Assembly: GCA_002118135.1 (NCBI GenBank)
Contig: BDIU01000529.1
Span: 1 to 30,419, forward strand
Source: Trebouxia sp. TZW2008
Taxonomy: Eukaryota; Chlorophyta; Trebouxiophyceae; Trebouxiales; Trebouxiaceae
DNA: 30,419 nt
Direction: 5' to 3'
The position numbers were made by a program, and so were the translations under genes. The notes beneath the pieces were generated by a model. The model worked only from the letters and a program-made list of their open reading frames with translations, did not search any database and was not told the DNA's origin. This document shows, one piece after another, positions 10,438 to 22,800 of this stretch (position 1 is the first letter of the stretch; every line of letters starts with the position of its first letter).

Positions 10438-10911
10438 GCTCGGCTCCCACTCTCAACAACCGGTCAAAGCGTGGTTTGCGACTTCGATCTAGAGCTTGCA
10501 CAGCACGAAGATCAATATCGTAAGCAGCTATGAGCAAGCCGCATTCTGGGCGCGCAGCATTGGAGACAACGCGCAGAACGAGAACACGGCAGCTCGGCGT
10601 GATCGGCGAGAGCGTTAGCGTCGAAAACCAAAAACGCAGCAAGTATCATGCTGTGACTGCTTCACCTCCTGTTAGGGTTGCTGACAGTGCGACAGTGCAG
10701 ATTGCGGCACCTCGCTACAAGCAGTAGTCGAGAGAAGCCCGCCCCTTTCATTCAATAGACCGTCAGTTGCAGTCACTGCTCAGCTAGCTTGATTGCTGCG
10801 CGCTTGCTGCCGTGACCGGCCGCAGCTTTGCGCTCACCTCGACACCTTGTTCTGGGACAACTGAAACTTGCGCGCCCTATACTGCGGACAGCTCACCGGG
10901 GCAGGTGGAGG
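10438..10911. promoter_or_regulatory. Shared divergent promoter region (DUF4258 gene / SSU72)
   Basis: The 474 bases between two ATGs on opposite strands are richer in G+C and CG dinucleotides than the surrounding introns, as is usual for algal 5' regions. Open frames inside (for example from the ATG at 10530, 65 codons) have no family signal and are more likely leader sequence. No TATA box is evident. Confidence 0.45.
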
Positions 10912-12988
10912 ATGCCCCGGCTGAAATTTGCGATGGTGTGTGCGTCGAACAACAATAGAAGCATGGAGGCACACGCCATCCTACACAAGAATGGGCTCGA
11001 TGTGCGCACAACTGCCAGAAGCCTTTGTACTGTTTCTTCAACGGCAAGAGCTTACATGAGCTTTCAACTGTTCAGGTCGCTTCTTTTGGTGTCGGTGGGC
11101 ATGTCAAGTTACCGGGGCCCTCACAAAAGCAGCCAAACATCTATAAGTTTGGCACGCCCTATCAGGACATTTACAATGATCTGCTCAAGCAGAATCGCGA
11201 CTTATATGTCAGGAATGGTCTGCTGCCCATGCTAGAGAGAAATATGGGAGTTAAGGATGCACCTGAAAGATGGCAAGATAACAGGTGTCTCATTGAAGTA
11301 ATGTAATGCTGTCATCAGCATCAGCGCTACAACCAAGATGTCTCCATTTCTGCTTTTGAGGCTCACGCTGTGCATATGCGCTGTTGGTACATTGCTTCCT
11401 GGCTAATACACACAAACAAACCCTGCTTACCCTGCACTCACTGTATCATGACTTGAGGCTGCAGCTGATGCACTCTTGTACATTGCAAAAGCATCATGTG
11501 CTGACTGATGTAAAATTGTCAGCACATTCAACTTGCCGACCAATACCACAAAGATATGCATGAAGTCTGCGTCACAATCTGTGCTGCAATGTCAGCTTTC
11601 AAAAAGGTCATACCTCCTGCTGCAGGACATTCTTTGATGTTGCTTTCACATTTGAGGAGAGAGTGATGGATCAGCTAGTAGAAGGTGAGTTTAGGCTGTT
11701 TAAAACTTGCAATCCGAGGCCTCAAACACTCAAATCTGTAGTGCAAAGGAAACCACTCATTGTTAGAAAAGAAGAGTATTCCTAAATGAGCTTCTTGACA
11801 TGATTCAGCACAGCATTTTCTGCGGCGCTAATACAAGTACTGCTGCTTAATGCAAAGCATCTTTACACTGCGGAAACATTCATCCCTGCTACATGCAGAT
11901 ATGAATAAAAGGACTCAAGGCACAATGAAGATCTTGCTTGTTGTGAACATGGTGAGTTCTAAGGTTGTCAATACAAGCTGGTCCTCACCAGACAGGTGCT
12001 TGAGACTTGGCAAATTTTTCAGGAATGTCACACTGCTGCACAAGCTATACGCCTCTCCTTGCTCACACTTTGATGGTTCAGACACAGCACCAAATTGAAT
12101 ATGGCCATGTGCATGCACAATATTGCATCATAACAAAAGCTTGTCATTGCCACATGCTGCTTGCATGCGCAAACCTGCCACAAAAGCTTCCAGCTTGCCG
12201 TACTAGTGCAAACACAGTAATGCAGCACTTTCCCAAGATTCAGCACAATGTTTGCAATTTTGCTCTGGCTCAATCTCTACTCAAACAGCAATCGTGCCTG
12301 GCATGTGCAGGATGTCAGGGACAACAAAGCAGAAGCTGCTAATGCAGCTCCTCAAGCTCTACGGCTTTGTCAGATGGTTAGGCTTGCAGTCCCTCCTTCC
12401 CTCAATGCAGAACCCTGCAAATGCTGGTTCTGTGCAGCACCTATGAACTTTATCACAAAGTGCAATTCATTGCATTTGGCAGCAGTTCGCTCTTGGCAGG
12501 CTGTCAGTGCAACTTTGCTTGCACCAGAACAGCAACAAATAATGCAACAGTTGTCATGTGAATTAGCAACCAAATTTTCATGTAAATTTTGCCAATTGGT
12601 AATGCCAATCAGACCATCTCTGCTTCTTGACTGTTCTCTTCGAGCAGAGTCGTTTCTGTCAAGCTGGACACCGAAAGGAGTGGATACAGCCTAGTGCATG
12701 CTTGCTCTGTCACTTTCTCAAGGCAGTGCCTGCGAGTTTGAGCAGCATGAAAGCCAAATCGCAGTTGCAGCCTGCAAACTTGTTCCCCAAAAGCATTCAT
12801 GTATGTTCAATTTATGTCGTTTTGCAAGGCGTGTGTGAAAGTCTGCAGCTCAGCCATACATGCTGAATGCTTTTGTTGTGCTGCAGCTTGAAGCAGCTGA
12901 CGACTGGGAGGACGAAGTTGACGAAATTATAGCAAACTTTGAGCAGGAGACTGGACGACAAGTAACCTATACAATTTGCTTTTACTAG
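10912..12988 (+). CDS. SSU72: SSU72, RNA polymerase II CTD Ser5/Ser7 phosphatase (6 exons, 192 aa)
   Basis: Exons 10912-11001, 11076-11284, 11626-11684, 11899-11951, 12311-12376 and 12887-12988 join in frame into a full-length protein. The start MPRLKFAMVCASNNNRSMEA holds the catalytic C-x5-R loop of the low-molecular-weight phosphatase type (Cys10, Arg16). HVKLPGP, NIYKFGTPYQDIYNDLL and FEERVMDQLVE follow in family order. Residues 138-142 (DVRDN) contain the likely general-acid Asp, and the C-terminus reads TYTICFY, close to the animal and fungal ending. The length equals the usual 190-200. SSU72 works in the cleavage/polyadenylation factor, dephosphorylating Ser5 and Ser7 of the polymerase tail during termination and 3'-end processing. 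Intron 1 is only 74 bases. Possible polyadenylation signals (TGTAA) lie at 13156 and 13165. Confidence 0.97.
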
Positions 12989-13816
12989 CCGCAAATAGAT
13001 AGAACTTCCATCTAGAGCTTGCCCATAGTCATCATCATTGTAGGGAAGTGTCACCTGCCTGATCCAAGCATCTCATGCAGCAGGCAACCCATTGCAGCTG
13101 GCTATATATACATGGCAGCTGAAGCTATGTATTACAGCACTTGTGCATCGTGAATTGTAAGCTTTGTAATGATGGTCTGATCTTTCATGTGGATACAAAG
13201 CAATTTCTGCACATGTCGCAATAGCCTGCATTGATGTAAGCTACGAAAGTCTGCACCCAGAAAACAAGCCCTGTGAAGCATGTGCACAGAGTGTTGCACT
13301 GAGTGTTAGGGTGCTCAGGCAGTCGCCTTGCCAATCTGACGCAAATTGGTGAAAAGAGAGAAAAACCGAAAACTCTATGCTGTTAGGGGTCATAACAGGA
13401 GCCTCTGGCCAAAGAGGCAGACCCTGATTGCGGCTTTGCAAGCAGCAATCAGCAGAGATTTGACCTATGAGGGACCAGCCCTTTGTCTTTCGCGTCTATG
13501 GTCTGTCCTACCCTGAGAGCCTTCCAAAATCCTCCTAGACTTATGGATACTGTGTGCGCATATTACAATTGGTACATAAGCAGGTAGCGCAGGTAATTCA
13601 CTGAACAGACTCGGAGACAATTCATCACAAATCACTCATGACTCACTTGGCACAGACTCTGCACTGCACAAAATGCGCAAAACAAGACAATCGATTCAAC
13701 TTCAATTTCAAGAAATGCAGAAAGGCAAGGCATCTGGCGTCATGATGGGACTCTCTAATGCCAGAGACTGCTTGGCACCAAGAGCAAAAGCACGAATTCA
13801 AATTCAATGGTGGAAA
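12989..13816. terminator. Convergent 3' region with polyadenylation signals on both strands
   Basis: Plus-strand TGTAA occurs at 13156-13160 and 13165-13169, about 170 bases after the SSU72 stop. Minus-strand TGTAA (TTACA on plus) occurs at 13563-13567, about 250 bases after the stop of the membrane-protein gene. The two transcripts converge here; no gene was seen between them. Confidence 0.55.
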
Positions 13817-14572
13817 TCAATTTTTGCCATCTGAAGAGTCGTCAGAGCTGCTGAATGTCTCCTCCAGGCGCTGACGAGCGTTATACACAGCCCATTTGTC
13901 TTTATCTTCTTCCTTTTCTTTCCATCTCCGCTTAGCTTTTGCCAGCCACTGATCAAGCCCCAAAACACGCTCCAGAGATAGGAACAAAAGAATAGACAGC
14001 AGAACAGAGCTGCCCAGAATTGCAGAGCCATCAATATATATCCCCTCAAATGCTGTGCCTCTGTTTGGCACATCTTGCATTGCCTTGATGTCAGCATCAG
14101 ATGGTTGACCTTTCAATGCCTCTTGCATGGCTCCCAAGTTATTTGCATTCCTGCAAAGTCAGCACGTAATTGTGTGCAAGGCTCAGACTGTGACTGACAG
14201 GAATCGCTTGAAAATGCGTGTTGGACATGCTGCACATGCATGCTGTGCCCACCTCATGATGAACAAGTCTGGACCATCAGATGTGGCAGCTGAGTCTGCT
14301 GAGTACTGACCATCAGGACTGATCAGGCCCGAGCTTTGTGCTTGAAGCCTGCTCCAATGCAAATCGTTCTTACCTGCTTGGCTTTACGATGCTAACAAGT
14401 CAGGAGTTATGGAGTGGGCTCACTTGCAAAGTGACCTGTCGAATCGACGTCTGTTGCGATTTCTACAGTTCTGCGCAATCAGCTGTGGTAAGTTTCTACT
14501 GCAGTCTGGTTGCAGAACCTCTGGGTAACCTAGCCAAAGCTGTGATCTCGTTGAAGGGCTCTGCGTGAACAT
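13817..14572 (-). CDS. Probable plastid-targeted single-span membrane protein (3 exons, 192 aa)
   Basis: Exons (minus strand) 14572-14424, 14348-14253 and 14150-13817 join in frame. The first 49 residues are Ser/Arg/Gln-rich with hardly any acidic residue (MFTQSPSTRSQLWLGYP to RNRNRRRFDRSLC), as expected of a chloroplast transit peptide. The mature part has ISPDGQYSADSA, NNLGAMQEALKG and a single hydrophobic segment at about 125-141 (AILGSSVLLSILLFLSL). A basic, charged helix (WLAKAKRRWKEKEEDKDKW) and an acidic Ser/Asp tail follow. I do not recognise the family. Plastid targeting is inferred from composition only. The second-exon acceptor is uncertain: CAG at 14349-14351, or an AAG fifteen bases later in the same frame, which would shorten the protein by five residues. 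The first intron is 75 bases. Confidence 0.65.
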
Positions 14573-15135
14573 ACAGTGTTTTGCTTGCAGACAATTTGAT
14601 ATTCGAAGCCGACTTTCTCAACGTCGTATACTTAACACCCGCGCGTGCATCTTAATGTCCTGTGATGGCAAGCAAATGCAGGGAGCTGCAATTGCGCTAC
14701 AAAGCTGGCAGTCAATCACAGTGAGCTGTAATCTAAACTCTAGCCAAAATGCAAAGCATGTGAATTGTTCACAGTCAACAAATGCATGGCAGCTGAGGAA
14801 CCTCTGCACGAATCAGAATTGGCAATCAAGAGTGAAGATGACAGCAAACAAAGTCCATCAACACATGCATGAGCATTCTGTCCTGTTGGGCATGCTGTTT
14901 GTCATGCTGTTGAGGGCACACAGCTTTTTGGAGTTTCATTCAGAGTGCCAACTTCCAGCAAAAGTCAATACAAGCAAGCAAGCAGCAGGGAGAGTCAGTA
15001 ATTAGTCAGTCTGCTTACTATACAAGCAACAAGCAGATACTGTATGACAGCAGGAAAGCGAAAACAGATATGTTGCTGATGAAGCTCAAGATTCAAGCTG
15101 ATTTGCCTGATAAGACTGGCAAGTATTATAATGCA
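14573..15135. other. Spacer between two minus-strand genes
   Basis: About 560 bases between the stop of the CIB-like gene and the ATG of the membrane-protein gene. It must hold the 3' end of the first and the promoter of the second. No further gene was found; a 146-codon plus-strand frame crosses it but has Cys/Gln-rich noncoding composition. Confidence 0.5.
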
Positions 15136-16421
15136 TCACACAGCCATCCTGAAATTGGTAATGAAGTCTGGCATCCTGCTCACAATACTCAGAAAATCAT
15201 CGAAACTAAGCCCAGTGCCCTCAGGATCAATCTCCTCAGCTATGCGCTCTAATACCTGCAACACACACGAGCAGCTGAATGTTCATGACAGGTGCTTCGC
15301 TACAAGCGCTGTGTATAATGCCAGGGCACATTAGCATTGCAACAGACAACGGCCGCGGAATGCAACACTTCAGCCCCAAATCACACATCACTGTTGCATC
15401 GAACTAATGGCAGTAACACCAGCATGATTGCTCAAATGGATCATCCATATTCAACCTTTGAGTACAGCAATGGGCAGTGCCTAGCAGCCCAAGGAATCAA
15501 TCTTCTAACGCACATGAGGTTGGGATGCACCAGAGCGTGCCAGGTATCCAACTTGCAAATGTTAAGGTGCTTCAACTTGTTGTTACCTGATTCATTTGCT
15601 CTGAGGTCAGGGTGTCATTCTTGTCATGTTTTGCTATGCGCTTCTTTCTGTTGGCCTCCAAGTCAATGTCAGTTTGCGCATCCTGGTCCTCATCCTCCTC
15701 CTCTTCATCTTCTAGGACCTTCACATTTGCGTTTGCCAGCATGTGCAGGCCCTTCTTGATGTCACGTGGTCCAATCAGATCATCACCTGAACAGCATGCA
15801 CGGCTTTGTACGCAAAGTCAGGCTGAAGCATGGCAGCTTAGCATTCCAACTCCTGGCAGGTCATGCAAAGGATGTAGCAAGAGTCAAGCATTACATAGCA
15901 GTATGTGAGGCTCGCATAAGGAGCATGAGACTTGGGGCAGAGGCATCAAAGGCTGACAGGCGTCTGAAAATTACCATCGAAGTCCCACAAAGCAAAGGCC
16001 CACACAGCCTTTGTCTGTCTGGATGTGCGTCCACTGAAGACACTGAACATGTTGATGAACCTCTGAAAGGTCAGCTCTCCACTTCCATCTTCACTGAATA
16101 AGTACACTATACGTGCGCTGAAAGGATTGCACCTGAGCTCATCAATCTTGACTGTTTCCTGCAGAAGCAACCGTCACTTGATTCTCGCAGAAGTAAGCGC
16201 GAAGGCAAAAGGTGCGGCTTCAAGGAGCATATGCTATAAGGGATGGGAGTTGCTGCCTCGACGCTGTAAGACTCAAGCCTGACCTGATAGTTCAGCCTGC
16301 CTGAGCCGTCACCGTCCATGCCTTTAAACCTGTTCCACAGCTTCTGTACTTCATCTCTAGTGAAAGGCGTCTCCCGTATGTGCCTCCTCAGCTCCGCCTT
16401 GGGTATTTTCCGCTTCACCAT
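15136..16421 (-). CDS. CIB/calcineurin-B-like EF-hand calcium sensor (4 exons, 213 aa)
   Basis: Exons (minus strand) 16421-16284, 16158-15975, 15786-15587 and 15255-15136 join in frame. EF1 (residues 36-47, DGDGSGRLNYQE) is canonical. EF2 (about 68-79) lacks the first Asp and the final Glu. EF3 (105-116, DFDGDDLIGPRD) ends in Asp rather than Glu, as in animal CIB proteins. EF4 (about 184-194) is one residue short. Family signatures include DELRCNPFSARIVYLF, FINMFSVFSGRT and the end SRMPDFITNFRMAV, which matches the CIB C-terminus. Calcium sensors of this group bind a target peptide in a hydrophobic groove. Oddly, about 32 extra charged residues lie between EF3 and EF4. Calcineurin B is the alternative, but the EF3 Asp and the C-terminus favour CIB. 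The start is the first ATG after an in-frame stop; no myristoylation Gly follows it. Confidence 0.85.
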
Positions 16422-16826
16422 ATTCAACGCATCAGCTGTGACAAGTGCAAACAGAAGTCCGGTAAACAGGGACCTATGCAATCATCATCGCGTCAAAGAC
16501 AGCATCTCTTGACAATACTCTAAAGGCCGCTTAAAAGGTGAAGCCTTCTGCTGACATCTTCAGGGACAAAGCTTGAGGCCTGCTGCAGCAATTGCTAACG
16601 AAGTTGCCAAGTTTAGATTGCTTGCCATAAACTGGTATGTTTGACCTTCAGATTTACAGCAAGCTCTCCAAACCGTGCAGCGAATACCGCTGGAAGGCCA
16701 AGCAGCGTTGGAGTGACAAATGGTGTACATCGCTCCTATAGCGGAGCCGAAATCAAAGCCTCAGAAGACAGGCGAGTTGGCTGATCTTGATCACAGTCAG
16801 CACGCTTGCCTTGACGCGCCGTTGCC
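16422..16826. promoter_or_regulatory. Shared divergent promoter region (CIB-like / CSPP-like)
   Basis: The 405 bases between opposite-strand start codons hold no convincing coding frame. No specific element is recognised. Confidence 0.4.
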
Positions 16827-19800
16827 ATGACATCTAATCGGTCAAGCTGTCAGCAGCGCAGGTGCATCAGCTGCAAGAAGTAAGCCGGCCAAACTTGCAA
16901 AATCAAGACCAGACCCACCTGCCTTCGACAAGCGCAAAAGCAGTGTTCAAGTAGCAGGTACGCAGAATCCGCTGCAGCAAGCTGAGATTGGCTGCTCTGG
17001 TCTTCATTGAGCAGTGGCTGTGTAGAAGAACAGGCTGCTGATGCTAAACGGATCCTCAAAAGGGAAAGGGACGCTTTGCTCAAAGCAAAGTTGACTGTGA
17101 ACCAGGATGCAGCGCCATCAGTTGCACCACAGCAGGCATCTCAGGTGGGAAGTCAGACGAGCATCACAGCTGTGTACTTTTCTGTGACTCGTATGCACAA
17201 CAGATGTGTCAGCAGCGGCTCAACATCCTTGCTACAATGCAGTCACAAGACTTGCTTGGTGGCCACAAAAGCGGCCAAGAAGGCTATTCAGACTCTAGCC
17301 AAAGACAGCAGCATCAGAGCTGGCACCAGCAGAAGCCTTCTGACAAACAGCAAGCACCGCCAAAACAGCATCAGGCTGCTCACAGTCAACATATGCCCCG
17401 ATCAGCACATCACTCTGACCACGCCTCAGACCTGGCATCAGTGCCCCCTGACGGCAACAGCAGCCGCAGGGCGCATAGCCAATACAGTGATGCTCAGCCA
17501 CAGTCCGCATCTGGCTTGATGGGGCTGCATGATGGCAACAGCAGTCCCAACGCACAGGGCCTCAACAGGGATGCTCAGCCACAGTTCATGGCTGGCTTGA
17601 TGGGAATGCATGGGCTAACTACCCCTGAGGAGAAGCGTTGGAGGGAGAACAAGCAGAAGCAGTATGCCCGAGAGCTGGATGAGCAGGTATGGTATGCAGA
17701 AGACAATAAAATGCGATGCAACAAGATAACAATCACAATGGACCTGACAGCGTAGCAGGCAGGGCACTGGTTTTCAATGACAAGCAACTGTTGGTGATAT
17801 GGAATTTGTTGCAGCACACAATAGCTTGACTGCTGCAGTGCATCTCACACATTGCATACAATGTCATTGTCCAAGTCTGTTTGTTGAGCACAGAAAGCCT
17901 GGCAGTTACGCTGGTGTGCCAAAGAGCACTGGAAATCCTGCATTGTGAAAGATCACATGAGCAATTGTCTTTGGGCTGAAACTGAGCAAGGAACAGATAG
18001 TTTCCCATCCCATCGCATGCCTGCAGGCATTGCTCCTTAAGCACATCGTAGCACAAAGCTGATGCAAGAGCCTGTGGCGCGCCACAACTGCTTGTTATGG
18101 ACTTGATTGTTATGCAGCAAACATGGTCAGGAAGCCAAATTTAGCCCAATTATGCAGGTGCATTTGAAGCAAGCAGCCCGTTCTGCTGAGCAGCAGAAGG
18201 ACAGAGGAGATGCTTTGCAAGAGCTTTCTGGGCCCGCAAGCATGTCTCGTCAGCCGTTGCAGCATTGGAATCAGCCATCTGTACCAGCACAGCAAGCACA
18301 GCAGGACACCAACTCAAGTCATGGCCAAGACCAGCATGCAGGGGGGCAGCATGCAAGCAGCCAGCAATGGCAAACCTTCACTTCTCAGTATGGGCAGCAC
18401 CCACAGCATGGACAGCACGCACAGCATGTACAGTATGCACAGCGTGGAGAGGCTGCAGATGGCAATGGTCAGCATCAGCAAGGCAGGATCCAGTCTGTGG
18501 ATGGTTTCAAGGCAGCGCCTGCAGGCAGAGGCTTCAGACAGGGTGGTGGGGAAGGAGTAGCGGCTGTGTTGGCATCTGGGCCTCCAGCAAACATGTTCAG
18601 CAGTCCTGCCCCTCAGGTATGGGCACAATTGGACACATCAGACAGCTGCCTCCAGCAGCAGACAGCTGCGCTGGGCACAATCGTGTGCTGCTGCATGGAA
18701 CGCGCTTCACTCAGGCTTTAATTCCGTGATACATAAGCTTGCGCAAGCTATGTTGGGCACAGCCAACTGATGCTGCATGAAGCATGGATCATTTGACATT
18801 TTCTGCCATGCTGCCAAGTCTTGACATAGGCTTGCACATGCTGTTCTGTTGCATCATAACAGGGAAACAGGCAATAAGACTGTATTGGCTGCCCTGTATC
18901 GACTCTCCCTGTGTTCACTATCTCTGTATTGACTGACTGCATCATCTTTTCGCTGAATACAGATGAGCTGACATATTGGGTGTGAGCTTGCAGGGGGGTC
19001 GTAGGGGATTTATGGCAGGGGTGGCTGAACTGAAAGCTGGGCCCACTCAGCAGCAACAGGACCATGCCCGTCTCCTGAGAGAGCGCCTGCTGGCAGATTT
19101 GCAGGAGCAGGTACTACCTTGCGTTGGTGCTGCTTGTATTGCAATCATGATAACAACAGGTCTTATGCAACACAAAGCTTTTATGGAGGACTCTCAAACA
19201 CAATGGAACCTACACTGAGATTATGAAGTGTGAAGTGGGGCTGAACACAGAATGCCCCTTTTGGAATGGCACTGTGTATCTGGAAAAGGCAGCATGTTTG
19301 CAATTGTGCAACTGCAAGTGTGCTGACTCAATGATGTTGAAGCAGTAAGAGGAGGTGGGAGTGTTTACATGAGTTGGACTGATCGTGCATACGGAGCAAA
19401 GGCGCCGCGCTGAGGCCGCACGCAATATAGATGATGCAGGCAAGACAGTGACTTACGAGGGTAAAGTCACAGTAACAACTGCTGATCTGCTAAAACCATA
19501 TACCAGGAAGGTTGAGATGAAGCAGGACTGTTCCGCAGACAGAGCAAAGGCGGCGTGCTGAAGCAGCACGCAAAGCAGCTGAGGCGGCAGCTGAAGCCAA
19601 GCAGGAAGCTGATATTGCTGCCTACCATGCGCGGCTGCGTGAGCAGGAGGCTGACAAGCAACATCAACACAGCCTGGGTCGGGATAATCAGCCTGCAGGT
19701 AAGCAGCATCAGCACAGCCTGGGCTGGGATGATTCGCCTGCAGGTAGACTTGGCATAATCATCAAAATTGTTACACATCCCAGCACATGTGCTAAGGTGT

Positions 19801-22800
19801 GTGTGGCCCAAGTCCTGTCTCATCGGGCAGGCTTGTTTTGAGCGTCTTCAAAAGGACGTCTGGTGTTCAAGTGTTAAAAGTCAGACAAAACAATGTCATT
19901 CCAGATCTTCCTAGGCCGACCTGGAGGATCAGAACTTTTGACGTGACCAATCAATATGAACATGGGCAGTCCAGACTTGGCATGCTGCCCCTCATGGGTT
20001 CTAACATGTTGCAGTATGTCTGTGTCATGACACTCATTATGAACCAAGTTTTTTAAAATGTGCTGGCAGATTCCACATTGCTGCTTGCGATTGACATGGA
20101 GTTGCATGTGTGCATGTGTCATAATGGCATGCACGGTACCTGCTGGGTTTTGACAACAAACTTGTGACAGAACCAGTCCTCATGTATTGCGGTGAGTGTA
20201 GCATCATTTTGTGCAAAGTTGGGAAGACCGTCTTCAAGTTTCAAATATTCCCATGTGTCATGCAGCAACAGGAGCAGTCAGAGTGTCGCCTCCTGAATCC
20301 TTGAGCAACTCATGGAATGCCCCAGAGGGAGGGCTGTTTGGCCATCATGGCCCCTCCATTGTGCCCAAGGAGCCCTCTTACCATGACCTCCCCCGTCACA
20401 GCCCTAATCAGTCATTGCATCAGCCATCCAAGCAATTCTCACATCAGGCTTCAGGTTAGCATGCAAGACAGATCACTGCAATCTACCAAAAGTGCAACCC
20501 ACAGCATCACTTTCATCACCGTTGCAGGCATAGCAACACAGCATATGTGGGCATAAGTAAGCGAGCCTGAATGCTGCAAGTGATGTTGCTGTCAACACAC
20601 AACTAGCACCTGTGCTATAATATGAGAATCATTGGCGGCGAAGGCACATAACATGTACAAGTGGAACCTATGATTCCTACTCTTACAAGAATGAATATGG
20701 TTGTCACTGCAGCGCACACTGTCAGAATGTAATGCATGATTGCAGGGCAGACCTCTCACCATGATAGCGTGTCTGATCAGGCAACCCAGGGGCGAGTGCA
20801 GCATGGCAGGCGCCAGGGCAGGCCTTCTCCCAGCAGCCCCTCACCTGCTCAGTCACATGAAGGGCCACAGACAGTCCGGCCAAATGTAGACAGTGATGCT
20901 CGGCCTGATTCTGCAGCTTACAAGGCCAAGGTAATGCAGCCCTTGCGCACTATTTGCAGCTGCTTCTGCAAGGGCTTGGAGTACAATATTGGAATTGCAA
21001 TGAATGGAGGGTCACAGAAATTGTGAGCCTGCCGCGTCAATTCCATCAAGCACTCGTCACTACACAAAGTCAGACTGAGAGGAGTTTTGTGTGCGGGTTT
21101 TGACAAATACAGATGGTGTTGATGCATTGTACTCTGATGCATGTTCTTCTCTTCGGCAACTGCCCTGTCAATGCCAAGCAGCTTTATGAAAAGGTGTTGG
21201 ACATATTTAAGCTCATGACAAAGTTGTGTTGTGAACCTTTTGTGTTTGCCATGTTGATGTAGCTTCTGTGACAGACTATTCCAGCACATGAGTCTTAAAA
21301 GAAGTCACTGACCTCAGCCGTGATGCATCCAACAAGCAACACCAGCCTGACAAGAGACAGAGTTGCACTTGATTCTTGCCAGACTATGATCCCACTTTCA
21401 GTAAGCTCATGTCAGATCAGTACGGTTGTGTAAATTGAGAATGAAACAGGTTGTGGGTGGTGATACAGGTTGGGGGCATGTTGGCAGAACTGCAGGCAGA
21501 ACAGGCGCGACTACGGGAGGTGTGCAGTCAGCAGAACGCTGCCATGCAGGAGCTACAGCGTCAAGCCCAGCAAGCTGCCAAGTCCGTACGCCAAAGTTTT
21601 CACCCCTTAAGCTTGCACTGCATTGTGTAACGCTCAGCCCAGACTTTGCTTGGCACTGCATTTTTCATATCAGCAGTCTGGGTGTAGACCTTCAGCAGCA
21701 TGGTCAGCAGGAGCATGTCCATCCTAGCTGCTGATGCATTGCTGGAGTACATTGTGCGCATGGGTGTTGTGACTTGATGTACGCACTCAGCTATGGACCC
21801 CAAGTCTGTGACTTGATGTATGCGTTCAGCACAGACCCCAAGTCAAGTTTGCTCCTGACAAAGCATATGTGTCTAATTATTGCAATGCCATGTGCGGCAA
21901 GCGAGCTGAGCATCATTCTAGGTCACCCAATGGTCTATGACCTCCGTGACCTTGTGCCATTGCAAAGCAAACGTGTCTCCTTCACTCAACAGTCTATGCA
22001 ATATGTATCCCATGCAACAATCTAGGTCATGCGCTGGTCTGTGACAACCCCCTCAGACACTGTGTCCTCTGCAGGCAGCATGGTATGCCACCTGACCTAC
22101 TACGGTCTGGCTATCATCAGAGTACAAGCCCTCTTGGAGGCAATGAGCAACATCAGCAGATTCCTGCTTGGCATGGCAATCATGGGGCAGGCAACGCTAG
22201 GGGTCTGAGCAGGGCAGCACCACATGATGAGCAAGAGGAAGGAGACAGCTTGGATGCTTTTGTGGAGACACGCCTTGTGCCAGTGTCTCTGAGCCAGATT
22301 CCAGACCGTTTGCCAGACCATGTGAGCTTTCAATGTCATATGCCGTGCTGCATGCCGAGCAGCTGATCTTGCGTCAACAGCTTTTGAAAGCAGAGTCTGT
22401 TTGTGAAAAGTTTGTCATTCAAGCTGCTGCTGAGTAGTTGCATGGCAGTAGACTGCAAACGCTGCAGGTTGAAATGCTGCCATGCTATGTACTTTGGCCA
22501 AGAACATGGTCGGCAAGCTGGAGAGTGCCATCATAGACACGTGTTGCTTTGACTTGTTTGTGTTGTGACTGACAGTCTGTGGAGTTTGTTGCTGATATGC
22601 ACCATGTTGCAGGATACAATAGACTTTCAAGCTGATGACGCGCTGACACAGCACCAGAAGGATGAGTATCAAGCCAGCGCTGGGCAGCGCACAAAGCTCA
22701 CACAGCTGCAGAAAAGGGCACAGCAGTCACAGCAAGAGCAGCACAGTCAGCAGCAGCAAAACCAGCAGCAGCAAAGGCCATTGAGGGACAGGAAGCCACA

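Noticed and set aside
10530..10727. 65-codon plus-strand frame from an ATG in the DUF4258/SSU72 promoter
   Set aside because: Arg/Ser-rich without a domain; stops before the SSU72 start and fits a GC-rich leader by chance.
13804..16421. One fused EF-hand plus membrane-span gene on the minus strand
   Set aside because: The EF-hand frame ends at its own stop (15136) with a full CIB C-terminus, and the membrane protein has its own ATG at 14572 with a transit-like start.
18314..18628. Minus-strand Leu/Cys-rich frame resembling a membrane protein
   Set aside because: It is the antisense of the CAG/CAT-rich exon encoding Gln and His; the Leu and Met codons are mirrors of those codons.
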